A DNA stretch of 64,000 nucleotides from Carnegiea gigantea (taxonomy: Eukaryota > Streptophyta > Magnoliopsida > Caryophyllales > Cactaceae). Position 1 is the stretch's first letter. Every line of letters begins with the position of its first letter. Below the pieces are notes generated by a model. The model saw only the letters and a list, made by a program, of their open reading frames with translations, did not search any database and was not told the DNA's origin. A program made the position numbers and the translations under genes. Shown one piece after another: positions 1 through 11,795 of the stretch. The stretch lies in NCBI GenBank assembly GCA_029747015.1, contig JAKOGI010001328.1, positions 94,501 to 158,500 of the forward strand. Direction: 5' to 3'.

Positions 1-1342
1 AATCTAAGCCAAACATACTTACCTTACTTCGAATTAAAACTTTTAGCTTGAATTAACAAAATTGATTTGAATCAAAGCTAAGCATACATAATTCATTTCG
101 AATTAATATTTCAAGCATAATTTACATCCATTGGTTCGAATTGACGCTAAACATATATAAATCGTTTCGAATTAACATTTCAAGCATAATTCACCTAAAT
201 GGATTCGAATCGAAGCTAAACATACATAATTCGTTTCGAAATTAAATCTCATGCATGAATTAACGAAATTGATTCAATTCGAAGCTAATCATATATGATT
301 CATCTCAAATTACAATTTCAGGCAACACATTTCTAGCAAATTTGACTGCCCTATTCTAACATGCAAGACCAATTCCTCTAAAACATTTGCGAAATTAATA
401 CTAATTTAGGAGGCGAGGAGCACCCACCTGGACTCCAAGCTAGAGGACCCGATTTTGGGGTTTTGAGGCTGAATTGGGAAGCATAGGGACTCGAATTTCG
501 TCCCTCTCTGCTGCTACGCACATACTCGAGGCAACCCCACCATTTTAGCCCTTCATCGTTGCTGCTTCTGGTGGCTGCCGAAACGGAGCTCAACCGCCGC
601 CGGTTCACCGGCCTTGGTCGCGACGCCCATCGGCGTCTGAAGCCCCGTCGCGCCCCCCGTTCCTTCTCTTGCTCGACCCCCCTCTCTCCTTGCGACGGGA
701 CAGAGGTCGGCCGGCGCCCAACTCACCGGTGCACTGCCGCCGCCGTCCGTCGGCCCCAGCTCGCCGCCTGTGTGCCCCTCGCTCTCTCTTCCTCTCTCCC
801 ATGTGTGGGTTACGGCCAGGGGTTTGGAGACCCCTTCCCCCCTGTCGTGCTTCTCTCTTTCTGGCTGATAGAGAAAGGGGCTTTGGCCCCTCATGTTTTT
901 TTTTCTTTTTTTTTTGGTTTGGTTGTTTTGGTCAATAGCTCAGTCAACTACAATTGCTAGTTCAATCTCGCAACCTCCTTTTCTAGACCCAGTCGCTAAA
1001 ATGACCTTCTATCGACTATTCGTTCCCAAATATGTAAAGGTTCGATTCTCATAAACCTCGAAACTAATTCTGAGATTTTGAAATCCTAATCATACTCGGG
1101 AAACGACTAAATAAATCAAATAACAACTAAATTAAACTATCAATATAATTTAAAAGCATAAATGACACGAATTGACTTTAAAATCAATAATAGGAATAAT
1201 AAGCTCCTTTTTTTGTAAAATTATTAGCTCTCATAAGCACATCGATAACAATTTAACTCATATGGTTACTAAAAATACGATTTTGTAATGTAAAAAGCAA
1301 GATAGGCAACTTAACGTAAAAATAACGAAGGCAAGTCTTGCA
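1..1342 (-). repeat. LTR D, partial (Tekay/Del-like), cut by window edge
   Basis: This is the terminal part of a long LTR; the rest lies before the window. It is the reverse complement of much of the complete LTR F (7978-11795). Both carry the same 69-bp repeats, the GC-rich block (560-880 here, about 8400-8640 in F) and the region around the word CTCTAGCTT. Read on the plus strand it ends in GTCTTGCA at 1342, matching the reversed start of F. Sequence from 1343 continues LTR E1, so D sits inside E1, probably as a solo LTR. The small ORFs at 378-960 lie in the GC-rich block and are not considered genes. Confidence 0.7.
8..330. repeat. Tandem repeat, period 69 bp, inside LTR D
   Basis: Diverged units are marked by GCTAA followed by CATA, with the GCTA word at 77, 146, 215 and 284. 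That is exactly 69 bp apart each time. A partial unit precedes the first. Each unit also has a TTTCGAATTAA-like word. The same array occurs inverted in LTR F at about 9040-9450. Confidence 0.75.
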
Positions 1343-2557
1343 TGAGGTTCCCAAAATGGGACTAGAACACAAGTGTGTCCGTTTTTGGTTGAACCTACGC
1401 AGTTCTAGCAAAACAGCCATAAAATTGTCCACACATGTTGGATTAAGGTGATTCAAAAGGAATTTGAAAGCTAACACACTGACCTATCAACCTGCCAAAA
1501 ATCATAATTTTTTGGTGGGCCAATCATTACCAGTTTAATTCCAAAGTTACCCCTATTTTCTATCATTTTCAACCCTCAGTGTTTTTGCTTTCTCATCTTT
1601 TTTTCACATAAATTGCCACTTGAAATCATTCCAAATCACCGTAATCAGATATAAAAAGATCATTTAAGGCCTCATATACATGGCCCATATCAAAATCACA
1701 ACAAATGAAACAAGCAAGCTTGGATTCAACTTCCATGATTCAACTCGTTTGATGACACTTCTAATTCATCACCCACAACTTTAAACACCACTAAACTCAA
1801 TAAAAATAACATAATAACCATCATGTGGTTCATATAAACATAATCCATAACTTAACCAATCAATAACACTCAAAAATACATCAACATAGAGTTAGGATTT
1901 CACTCACTTTGAGCTTGGATACTAAAAGATGGAGATGGTGTTTGATGGTGGAGGAGTTAGGAGGGGTGGTAGCTGTGGCTGGGATGGTGGTGAGCTGGTG
2001 GCCGGTAGCCAACAAAGCCGGTAGCAGTAGCAGTAGCAGCCATAGCAGGGGCTGCCGTTAAGGGGAAAGAAGAGAAGGAGAGGAAGAAGAGCTTGGTTGA
2101 TATTTTTTTGTTCCTTGAGCTTATCTCTCTCACTTGGCTAATATTTAAGATTGAAAAAGTAGCTTTTTGTTAATCAAAATTTAGTGCAAATGATGGTGAT
2201 TAACTTAATTTAATTGCACTAAAATATTTGGGCCACAATTTGAGCGTAAAATGAATCGGACCGTAATTCGGACCAAAATGAATTAGACCAAACTTAATGA
2301 ATTTCGGCCCAAATTTTTACATGGTTAAAAATTAAATTTTTGCAACATTATGAAAAATAATTTGTCACCTAATCATATTTATCGGAGCCTAATATTGATT
2401 CACCAAAAATTGTTATAATAAATAAAACTCGAATTGCAAAATAAGGCCCAAAATGAATTTTTCCAACGGGAATGGTTAAATGAGATAAATAAACGTGAAA
2501 AATCAAAAACATGGTTTAATTAAATAAATAAATATGATTTAGGGTCATGCTATTACA
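1343..2557 (-). repeat. LTR E1, 3' LTR of minus-strand Tekay-like element (partial)
   Basis: It matches 12990-14194 closely over its whole length, including the word GGTTCCCAAAATGGG at the left, the AGC/CAG-rich stretch near 2020-2060 and the end GCTATTACA. On the plus strand it ends at 2557 and is followed by a pyrimidine run that is a polypurine tract on the minus strand. It is therefore the 3' LTR of an element read right to left. Its left part has been displaced out of the window by insertion of LTR D. Confidence 0.75.
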
Positions 2558-2570
2558 GCCTTCCCCCCTT
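2558..2570 (-). other. Polypurine tract of element E
   Basis: On the minus strand the sequence AAGGGGGGAAGGC directly precedes the LTR start TGTAATAGC. This is the usual position of the plus-strand primer of an LTR retrotransposon. Confidence 0.7.
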
Positions 2571-2879
2571 AAAGAGTTTCGTCCTCAAAACTTATGAGAT
2601 TTAACAAAACATGCAAGTTTATCTCAAATGGATGTGTGTACTTGGCTTGCATCTCATTCTCAGTTTTCCCACGTGGCTTATAAAGAGGATGATTTGCTCA
2701 ATGTACTTTGACTAAAAGTATTTGCTTAATGCGTAGCCGATTAATCTTACGGCTTAGTATCTAGACTGGGTGCTCTTCAAACAGTAGACCCTCATTGACC
2801 GTAATGGGTTTGGTTAAGAGAACGTGGTCAGGATCTGAAATGTTACTGCTTGTGTTGTGAGATAAGGAGCACGTTGTGT

Positions 2880-3055
2880 ACATGTTTGAGTTGTATAAGC
2901 CGATCTAGTCGACAAGCCATGGGATTCAATCTTTCAATAAATTTGTATGGTCCAATAGATCTTGGCCTCAATTTAGCTTGTAGTTTAATCTTCTTATACC
3001 CTTAGTTGGCAGAACTTTCTAAAAAACCTTATCATCTACCTGAAACTTTAGGAAT
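2880..3055 (-). pseudogene. Integrase C-terminal remnant of element E
   Basis: Read on the minus strand, broken frames give a pattern of the type VDDKVF, then LPTKGI, then PRSIGPYKF. This matches the C-terminal integrase region of Ty3/gypsy polyproteins (the segment ending in PRFIGPFEI, also present at 30470-30724). Stops and a lost residue interrupt it. It lies close to the polypurine tract, where the end of pol is expected. The family is recognised from pattern only; no alignment was run. Confidence 0.5.
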
Positions 3056-3554
3056 CTCCTTCTTTATCAGCATAGCCTTTCTGTCATTTCTAGTAGTCTA
3101 TTTTCAAGAGTCTTCCGATGTATATGACCTCATTGAATGTTGAAGAAGACCTTCATGACCCAAAAGATGATTTTGTCGCCAATGTCTGTGTCATTTTACC
3201 TTGATGTTTCATGCAAATTTCTGTACTAGTATTTTCACCACATCAACCGCTGGGAGTTCCATGCAAATACAAATGTTGTCCTCGGCTGTAAAGTACTACA
3301 ATCTCAAACTTAAAATAGTTGGATCCATTGACATTTTTAGATGCTTCGATGAACTCAATTACTTTGGTTCAAAATTGATATTCTCCTAGAAAGAAAAGAA
3401 CCTTGTTACTAATGTGGAGGTGCTCACTACTAGTTCATCACCTTGGCCACTAATGAAAACTATTGTGTACCCTGATAAGTACTCTGATGCTATTACAAGA
3501 TATAAAAGGCATTATGTACGTGTCCGGGTTCAATAGATAGTTGCAGTAACCAAG

Positions 3555-3695
3555 CTATAGGATTTAACTTTTCAATGAATCATAAGGCCCTATGTAACTA
3601 GTCCCTAATTGTACTTGGATAGTCGGTCTCTTACTACCTTGACTAGAAAAGCCTTTTGAAATACTTTATAACCCATTTGAGACTTTGGTTATTTC
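3555..3695 (-). pseudogene. Second degenerate copy of the integrase C-terminal motif
   Basis: The minus strand again gives an IGPY motif followed by a sequence parallel to 2905-2975 (plus-strand words GGATTTAACTTTTCAATGAAT and GGGATTCAATCTTTCAATAAA align). It looks like a diverged duplicate of the preceding remnant inside the same element. It could instead come from a second, deleted element of the family. Confidence 0.35.
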
Positions 3696-4344
3696 TTGTT
3701 TTGCCAGCAAAACTCTTTTGTCGACCGTGTATCACCTTAACATGTACTTTAATTTTTTCTCTTAATGCTTGCTTGGGCTAGCTCTGACCTCATACTCAAT
3801 GTTTCTTCTAGCCCACTCCAATATAATTAGACAATGCTTGAGATTATGGCCTTATCAAAATGTCCTCATATGATATTCCTAATGCATCACATGATCTCCC
3901 CTCGTCAGACTACTTAAGAATATGGTCCCGGTCGATAATGGGCAATGAAATGACCATGGTTAGGGATGAGAGTGATAAAATTCTTAGCTAAGCGAATCAT
4001 TAGATACAGAAGAATTGAACAATGAGACTAGAAAAAGCTAATAAAGGAGAGATTATCATGGGGTGGTTAGAATAAAGATTCCCATGAGTGTATCCAGAAT
4101 TCTGAAACATAATACCACAAGAATCATGGTTTATAATTATTGATTGTAAGGGATCCAATACATAGTTATCCAAGAAGAAAGATGGCCTGGTTACCTTCGA
4201 GTTTAGCTAATGATCTAAAAACAAGATGGCTAACAACTGAGTTCCAATAGGGTGACTTTCTACATACCATTGACAGGATAAATGCAATTGAGAGAGTGGC
4301 CAAACAAAATACAATAAATAGAGAAATAAATTTGATAAACAAGA

Positions 4345-4782
4345 TGCAATGGATAAATAAATAGCTTGAGCAAGCAAGATTTAATGAATAGATAAATAGA
4401 TTGAATAGGTTGCAAAGGGAACATACCTTTGCTCATATGGAGCCAAGTCAAGTACGACAATAGGATTAAATAAGGGTTACTGAAGTTTACTTATGACGAT
4501 AAAAAATATAGGTGTGAGAATTGCAAGTGTAATAAATAAATCAATAGATTGGACCGGTAAAGTGCAATGGATAAGTAAATAGATTGAATAAGTTACATTA
4601 GAAACATGCATTTGCTCATATGAAACCAGTTCAAGTCCAGCAATAAGATTGAATAGAAAAGCTGGAGTTTACTTATGAGCATATAAGATATATGTGTGGG
4701 AGTTGAAGGTTAGAATAACAAGAGTAAGAGGATTATAATAGTCACCCACACCAATGGGAGATGAATCACCTTATAAATTTAG
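4345..4782. repeat. Two-copy tandem duplication, 219 bp
   Basis: The word GCAATGGATAAATAAATAG at 4345 recurs with one change at 4564. The following words (GATTGAATA, TTGCTCATATG, CAAGTC, GTTTACTTATGA) keep the same order and spacing in both copies. The copies have diverged, so the duplication is not recent. Confidence 0.6.
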
Positions 4783-7316
4783 AGCAAGTCATACGAGTAT
4801 ATCATTACGCATAAATGAAGTATAAGGTATATCCATGAACATGCTCTCAACAGTAAATGAACGAGATATAGATATTCAATAATGAATAAAAAAGATATAA
4901 GATACATGCATGAGTACGCTCCTAGGAGAATGAATAAGAGATGATAACAGTCAATGGTATCAGAATATTGACAACCATTATAAGAAATACTAGATGAAAA
5001 GCATTCTAGCGAAAGATAAGTGATGCTGGGCATGGTTTAGATGTCAGATATGGCCCTTAAAGCAATGACCTAGACAAAGAACTACTATAGAGCAAGTGAT
5101 TGCTATGAGCAATAAAATGATACCCTGAACAATCCAAGGTCAGGCAAAGGTAGGTTAATGACTAGATGTAGCAGGAGCATTGCCAATGTAAGGTCTTAGT
5201 GACAAAAACTTATGTTCCCTTTGCATGACAACTTGTCACACTACATACAACCCATATCGAGTAACATAGCATAAGCTACTAAACTATCATCAACAGACAT
5301 AAGTGCTCATTGTAATGTCCACCGCATATTGATTCGACCCAAAGATATAGCTCCACAAGGAATTTTCCCTATCTAGAGGGGTATATGTACCTTGACAATG
5401 TAATAATCTTTTAGAAAGGTGCAAAAGGCATTCTCACATTGGGTTTTAAATATCACTGTATTCAACATCAAATATGCTAATGTGCCTCAGTGAAACCCTT
5501 AAATCCTGGAACAAAACGGAAAGAGTTCTACCTATAACTAACCAAATCTAGGCTTCAAGCTTTACAATAGATACTTGAAATGGAAAGAAACATTTCAATA
5601 GCTTAACGGCCACGTGCTGGATTTCATAGCTCAATGGTTTACACACCCAGAGTACACAATTGCAAGATTTGAATAGATGAGAGAAATGAACATATAATAC
5701 AACTCCTAAATAAATGAAAATATGCATCCGTACATATTAACTTATAGCCAACAACTTATTCAACTGGTCCAGCATAGCATATAAACACCTTATAGCTTAC
5801 AATGGCCCTTAAATCTTTAGCTCTATTGAACTCTGTTGAGGTCTTAAGATAGGAGGCTTGATGAACAATAAGTGAATAGGAATAAGGAGTTAGAGTATGC
5901 CACAGTGAGATATGAACTCAGCAATGACTGAACTGTAAGCAGAGAGGATCAAATATTCTTGCAAATTACACAGGCACGCATATTGGGGATCGTTATAAGC
6001 TCCACTATATAACTAGTGAGGTAAATGATAATGATTGTTTGGTTTGAGTTGTTTATAAGAAAAGTTACCCAAGTGTTAGGCTAAATTGGAACCTCATGTG
6101 ATCCACTCGCTCTGTAACTCTGCTGCTACATCATGAGTTGAGCTAAACTAGTACAGTTCTGAACTAAGCAATCTAATCCCATATTCTCTCCAAATTTTTT
6201 CTATATCACTGTCTCTTATGGAGAATGCTATAGCAGAAGCTGGCAAGTAAGAAGGGTTAAGGACATAAGATTCAAGTAATAAAAGATATGACCTGCCATA
6301 CTTCTCCGATTCTCTACATCACCCAATACTGGGTCATTGAATAACTTAGAACTAAAGTATGCACTACATCTCTGAAAATCCCTTAAGGATATGATGTCCA
6401 TACAAGCAAAGTGCACGTAATAGGTGTACATACATATCACTTCTTTAGGTTCTTTCTCTTACATCCTACTTGCCTCCATGTAAACTCTTATTCAAATGAA
6501 TATTCTAGAAGTTACTTCTATTGCTGTTAATACTGGAATAGTTCCACCACCTTGGTATCTTACTTAGTTCCCACCTTATTTGCTTGTAATGTTCCTATGC
6601 TCTCTACATTGGTTCCATGGAATCATTGATATGGTTGCTAAAACGTAATAACATGGAGTCTTCCACTCTTGTTAGCTTGGCAACCCATTCCTAAGTGCTC
6701 ATACATATTCACTATGATAAGGTCTAGTTCACTTAACTACTTGTCCTAATGTAGCCCTCATCAAATCCTTCCTTTGTCCGGGGAAGGTGTACATAATCCA
6801 ATGCTGGAACAGTCAAACTAGGATTGTACACAAGGGTTCGTCTCTTATACTATATGATACACAAATGTTAAGTATGCTCATATATCTTAGGAGGATTCCC
6901 TATAGATTATCATGATCTGAATAAACCTTATTGGAATGTGCCCATTAGGGCTATGAACTCTATAATGTTAATAACAAACTCCAAGAGGCAACTTTAGGTA
7001 CTGACATAACTATCTATAGAGGTATGGACCGCAATTATGGTTATAAAACTCATAATAGAGGTTATACAAGTGAACTACCATGCTAAATAGTGGTAAAGAA
7101 GCATGGGTGGTCATAGCAATATGCAACATCTTGGGCACTGCAGAAGAATCTATCGACCATTCAAATGTAAAAGATGAACATGAAAGGGGTAAATATCCAT
7201 TTTTGCGGTCTCAAATCTCTAACCATGCTATAATAGCTCTCACTGACCCATCTTACGAACCTCCCATCCCAACTCTTCATACCTCATAATCCTATTAAAA
7301 TAAACTCATAATTCTA

Positions 7317-7327
7317 CTCTGATACAA
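7317..7327 (-). other. Primer-binding site of element E (decayed, tRNA-Met type)
   Basis: The plus-strand sequence CTCTGATACAA is the reverse complement of a slightly changed TGGTATCAGAG, the usual initiator tRNA-Met primer site. It lies 5 bp outside the LTR start at 7333, which fits a 5' LTR read on the minus strand. Confidence 0.55.
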
Positions 7328-7977
7328 AAAACTATAATACTCCCACTGTACCTGTGTCACTGTTCATTTTCATAATTTCTGTTACAACTGATAAACCCAA
7401 TGAATGGGGCGTTACCGCCATCCCGAAGGATAAGGCTCTATACACCATAACTGGATATAACATGGGTCACTTATATACATCCTCAAACTTCTTCCAATAA
7501 TATACAAGTAATGACTAACTAACTTGAAGTTTACATCACCATAAACTTATATCACTGTCTACTGAAGTGCTTATCTAATGGTCTCCATATAATAAAAACA
7601 GCCACCACTACGAACCCATCCAGATGTCGTTGGACCTTCAATTTCTTCAACTAGCTTGGTAGAATAAAGCAAATCATGGGCATGCCTAAAACAAAACATG
7701 AAACATTTTGAATGGGGAGTCGAAACTCAGTACACACATTACTGTATTGTAAAATAACCTTGAAACATTGGTTGGGCCCGCGCTTTACAATTCATTTTAA
7801 GTTAAAACAGCGAATGAGATGAATGTAAAGCTACATTGCTAGTTATTATCTAATAGTGAACCCCTTCATACTATTACAATTTATGGATAAGTGTACACCT
7901 GCCAAGCCAATCGAGGACTTGGCTTGAAGCCGTACGGGTAACTGGAGGGCGAATGCCCTATAGATGATAACGGGTAG

Positions 7978-10900
7978 TGTAACACTTGCAATCTTTATTT
8001 TTCGTCAAGCTGAATGTATTGCCTTTCCACATTATAAAATCGTATTTTTAGTAACTATACGAGTTAAATTATTATCGATGTTCTTATGTGAGTAATAATT
8101 TTATTAAAAAGAATATTCTTTTCACTATTAATAATATTGAGTTCGAAAACGTTACAATGATTTTTAACAAGCGTTAGTAAGGGTTATTATCAGCTACTAA
8201 ATCGAGTAAGAACTCGAATACAGTTAGACTGTTAGCCTTCGAATTAGTTCGTTATTTATTAATTTGAACATAGCTATATATAATTGGGAACGAATAATTG
8301 ACGAAGGGTTGTATCATCGATTCAGGTTAGGACATGAGATACGAGATTAGACTAGCGATGTAGTTGAATAGAAAGCATCAAATAAAAAAATAATAAATAC
8401 AAAACAAAGGGGGGCCGAAGCCCCCTTCTTCAGCGAAACGAATCGCGACCAGGGGGGCTCTTTATCCCAGCCCCACGAACTACCACCAGGGAGAGAGAGA
8501 GGGCCGAGGGAGGGTAAGCCCGGGGCTGAGGACGACGGCGGCGCACTGGCAAGTTAGGCGCCGGCCGACCCACGCACCATCGCAAGGGGGGAGAGAGAGA
8601 GGTCGAGTGACAAAGAGGAACAAGGGGGAGAGCGAGACGGAGCTTGAGATGCCAGGAACTAGGCGTGGTTCTGGCGACCATCAGGGGTCTCAGTAGCAGT
8701 AGCTATCGAGTGGGGAAGCAAGGAACAAACCAATTGCATGTGTGCCACCGACCAAACCCTAGTAGACATCAGAACCATCAAGCACCACTACCACCATGGC
8801 CAGTCCGAGTGGCCCAATTAGCCAAAGAATCAAGTCCTCTAGCTTAGAGTCCAGGTGGGTGTTTCCCGCCTCCAAAGTATTAGTAATTTTAAAACATTTT
8901 AACCCTTAAGATGAGATGTATGTTAGTTTAAGGTTGATTAGGCTGACCGAAATTGTGAAGTGATTATGCGTATTAGTTCGATTGAAAATATACGTGCATG
9001 TATAGCTTAACATGTTTGATTGAATTCAGGCTTAGATTATGCATGCTAATTTAGTTAGTTCGTGTTTAAAAGTATCCTTGAAATAACCTAAGCACGCTTT
9101 AATTCGATGCCTGTTAATTTAGTTAATTCGTGCTTGAAATTGGCTTCGAAAGAACCTAAGAAATGTTTCTAATCGATGCATGTTAACTTTAGTTAATTCA
9201 TGCCTGAAAGTAACTTCAAAATAACCTAATAATGCTTCGAATCGATACAGGTTAGTTTAGTTAATTAAAGCTTGAAAACGATTTCGAATCGATATATGTT
9301 AGTTTAGTTAATACATGCTTATAAGTAGCTTCGAAATAATATACGAATACTTCGAATTGATGCTTGTTCATTTAGTTAATTCATGCATGAAAAGTAGGTT
9401 CGAAATAATCTATGAATGTTTTGAAATGACGCATGTTAGATCAGTGATTCATCTTTGTGAATGACCCTTAAAACGACCTAGGAATACATTAAAACATTGG
9501 GTGCTAATATGGTTAATTCATGTTGAAAATACCTCAAGATAACGTAATGATCCTAATTAAATTAAATAGACTCGAAAGGCCTTAAATGTGTCCAGATTCA
9601 CATTTGAAAATGCCTTGGAATGAGCGTGTTTACTCTTTAATCGTGATCAATGTATACAAGTTAGTTTCATGCCTTGTTGTTCTTTTCAGGTCGTTAGGGG
9701 CCTTATTTATGTTAATAAACTATATATGTTTATAAATGCCGTAATGCACCACTGGAGGGATGCTAGATCGCTCAATAAGTCATATGTTGTTATTTTGCCA
9801 TTCTTTATGATGCTATGCATGCTTACGAAACTGAAAACCGAGTTTGGTAGTTGGATGGTTTGAGGTTGAACTAATGAGAGTTTTAAGGTTCTTCGTGGTA
9901 GGTGTTGTGTAAGGAGGGAGCCCGGGTTGTGTTTAACCGCAGTTGTGTGGACTGCGAGGCTATATGTGGCTTATTCTGCTGAGTTGATTATGAAGTGATT
10001 GAATGTGTTACATGAAAATCGCCTTCCCTTTATGTCATTAAGTTTCATCTTACGAGTGAGGGTGAGTTTGAAAAAGATGGTTTTCATGGTTATCACTAAT
10101 AGTAGCCATAACTATTAGCGATCAATGGCCTATTTTAACCATACAAATGCAGTTTTGGAAGTAAACCTGCTAGAACCGGGGAATCCCTAAGGAATTTAAA
10201 TAAAAAAAGAGTGTGATATATGAAAAAGGATTTCACTGTGAGAGGCAGCAAACGTTTTAGCCGTTATAGCCATATGCTTTAAATTGGATAAGGTAATGTG
10301 CTTTGGACAATATGATATGAATGATGTTAGCCTAGGAAATAAGTCCTGGTACTAGGAAGCCCTAGAAGACCCTGACGAGAGCAATAGTCCAATATGTTAT
10401 ATGTAGCCATCCCGGGAGTAAGAGCTTAAGCGTGAGCGTTAGGTCTCACTATGGGTTGAGAATAGATCTCATCCAATTGGCACCCTGTAATGATCTTATG
10501 CCAAAAGTATTTTCCTATTAAGCAAAGAAAAGCAATTAGCATTTCGCCATTTTAAGTATTTTAGGAAAAAGAAGGATTTAAGGACCATTAAGAGGCTATA
10601 TTGAGTAAAATGTGAAAAGATTATAAGGGTCCTTATAGGACTAATACAAAAGAAATTCCTTTTAAAGAATATGAACCTCAAGAGGTTATGAAAGGTGTTT
10701 TCAAAGAAAGAAAGGAAAATTATGAATGCCTAATGAAAAAGGTTTCTAAGCACAGTTAAATGCGATTTCAAGTAATATATGGCCATATTCTTACAATACA
10801 TCGAGCATATGAGTTTGAATGTGCATGTTTTGTGAAAGAAAGCTACTCGCATAGTCTCTGCTCCATATATTCAAGCATCTCGTATGAGTGAATTGGATAG

Positions 10901-11795
10901 ACAAGGCATAAATCACGTGTTATATCCCATAACCTATGAAAGAAAGTTCTGTGCTTAGCCCTTGTTGCTTGCTTATGTGTTTTGAGTGTTTAGTTTTGGA
11001 GAGGTTTGGTTATTTAAGAACCTAAAAATGAGTTTAGCAACTGAAATGAAGTTTAGGGATAGTAATCCTTCCTTGAGGACTATGATTGCCCAATACGACA
11101 ATAATACATGAGCACGTAATATGTGGCTATTAATGGTATTATTGCCTACAGCAGTTTTGGTTTTAAGGAGTTGGGGAATACTCACCGAGCGTGTGGTTGC
11201 TTATCCCATTACTCTTTCCCCTTTCCCCAGATTTTCCTTGTGATAGGTAGAGGTCAATTTACAAGTGCCAAGTCGGGGTCTCCCTTTACCTAATAAGGAG
11301 TCAAGTGTGCTCACAGTGAAGTAATCTTGCTGCTTAATGATGTCATAGAATGTTTTTCTAGAATTGTAAACGTATCTAAACCAAGTACCTTAGTGTAATG
11401 CATATTATTTAAAGGTCACTCTGTATGGCCTTGTGAGCCAACCATCTTATTAGCTAGTTGTCTTTTTAACTGAAGTTATCTACACTTTAGGATGTAAACC
11501 CCAATACTCTAGTTGTATGAACCATTGAGTTGTATCTTTCATTTCTTCTTTATTAATGAACTATATTGTTTGATGTACTCCGAGTGAGTTGCTTGTTGAG
11601 TTCTGAACTCCAACGTGCAGCTGTTGAGCTTATTTTAGAATGTTTTATGCTTTCGTTAATTATAGGGGTTCATTGTATGTTTTTTAGCCTGGAAATTGTT
11701 AGTTTTTAGGGGAAACTCTATCCGTTTCGCCCTAGAAGTTAAGTAGGAAGTAAGAAAACATAATGCTCCTGGCCCTAAGGGCTGGTGGTGTTATA
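7978..11795 (+). repeat. Solo LTR F (Tekay/Del-like, 3.8 kb)
   Basis: It begins TGTAACACTTGC and ends GGTGTTATA. It is flanked by GGTAG (7973-7977) and GGTGG (11796-11800), a 5-bp target duplication with one change. No gag or pol lies between the ends, so it is a solo LTR. It is in reverse orientation to LTRs A, B, C and D, whose sequence it follows along its length. It holds a GC-rich block at about 8400-8640 and an array of about 69-bp repeats at 9040-9450. Small ORFs such as 8430-8681 and 9669-9863 are not considered genes. Confidence 0.75.
9040..9456. repeat. Tandem repeat, period about 69 bp, inside LTR F
   Basis: A word of the type GTTAATTTAGTTAATTCATGC recurs near 9048, 9113, 9182, 9251, 9299, 9366 and 9436. 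Spacing is 65-70 bp except for one 48-bp step. It is the inverted counterpart of the array in LTR D. Confidence 0.75.

Larger units (their letters stand above)
2572..7316 (-). mobile_element. Decayed interior of Tekay-like element E
   Basis: This 4.7-kb stretch lies between the polypurine tract (2558) and primer-binding site (7317) of element E, so it should be the gag-pol interior. Only the integrase C-terminal end (about 2880-3055, with a duplicate near 3555-3695) can still be read. No open frame exceeds about 84 codons, and none of the small ORFs here matches a known domain by eye. The centre is AT-rich and holds a 219-bp duplication (4345-4782). From about 5000 to 7316 I see no recognisable coding sequence on either strand. 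Confidence 0.5.

Noticed and set aside
559..960. 133-codon plus-strand ORF and its overlapping minus-strand ORFs
   Set aside because: They are chance open frames in a GC-rich LTR block with no known domain. The inverted copy in LTR F does not keep them.
7978..11795. LTR F as 5' LTR with a primer site at 11796
   Set aside because: GGTGGGGTCACAAAG only loosely resembles a tRNA-Met site. GGTAG/GGTGG at the two ends is better explained as a target duplication of a solo LTR.
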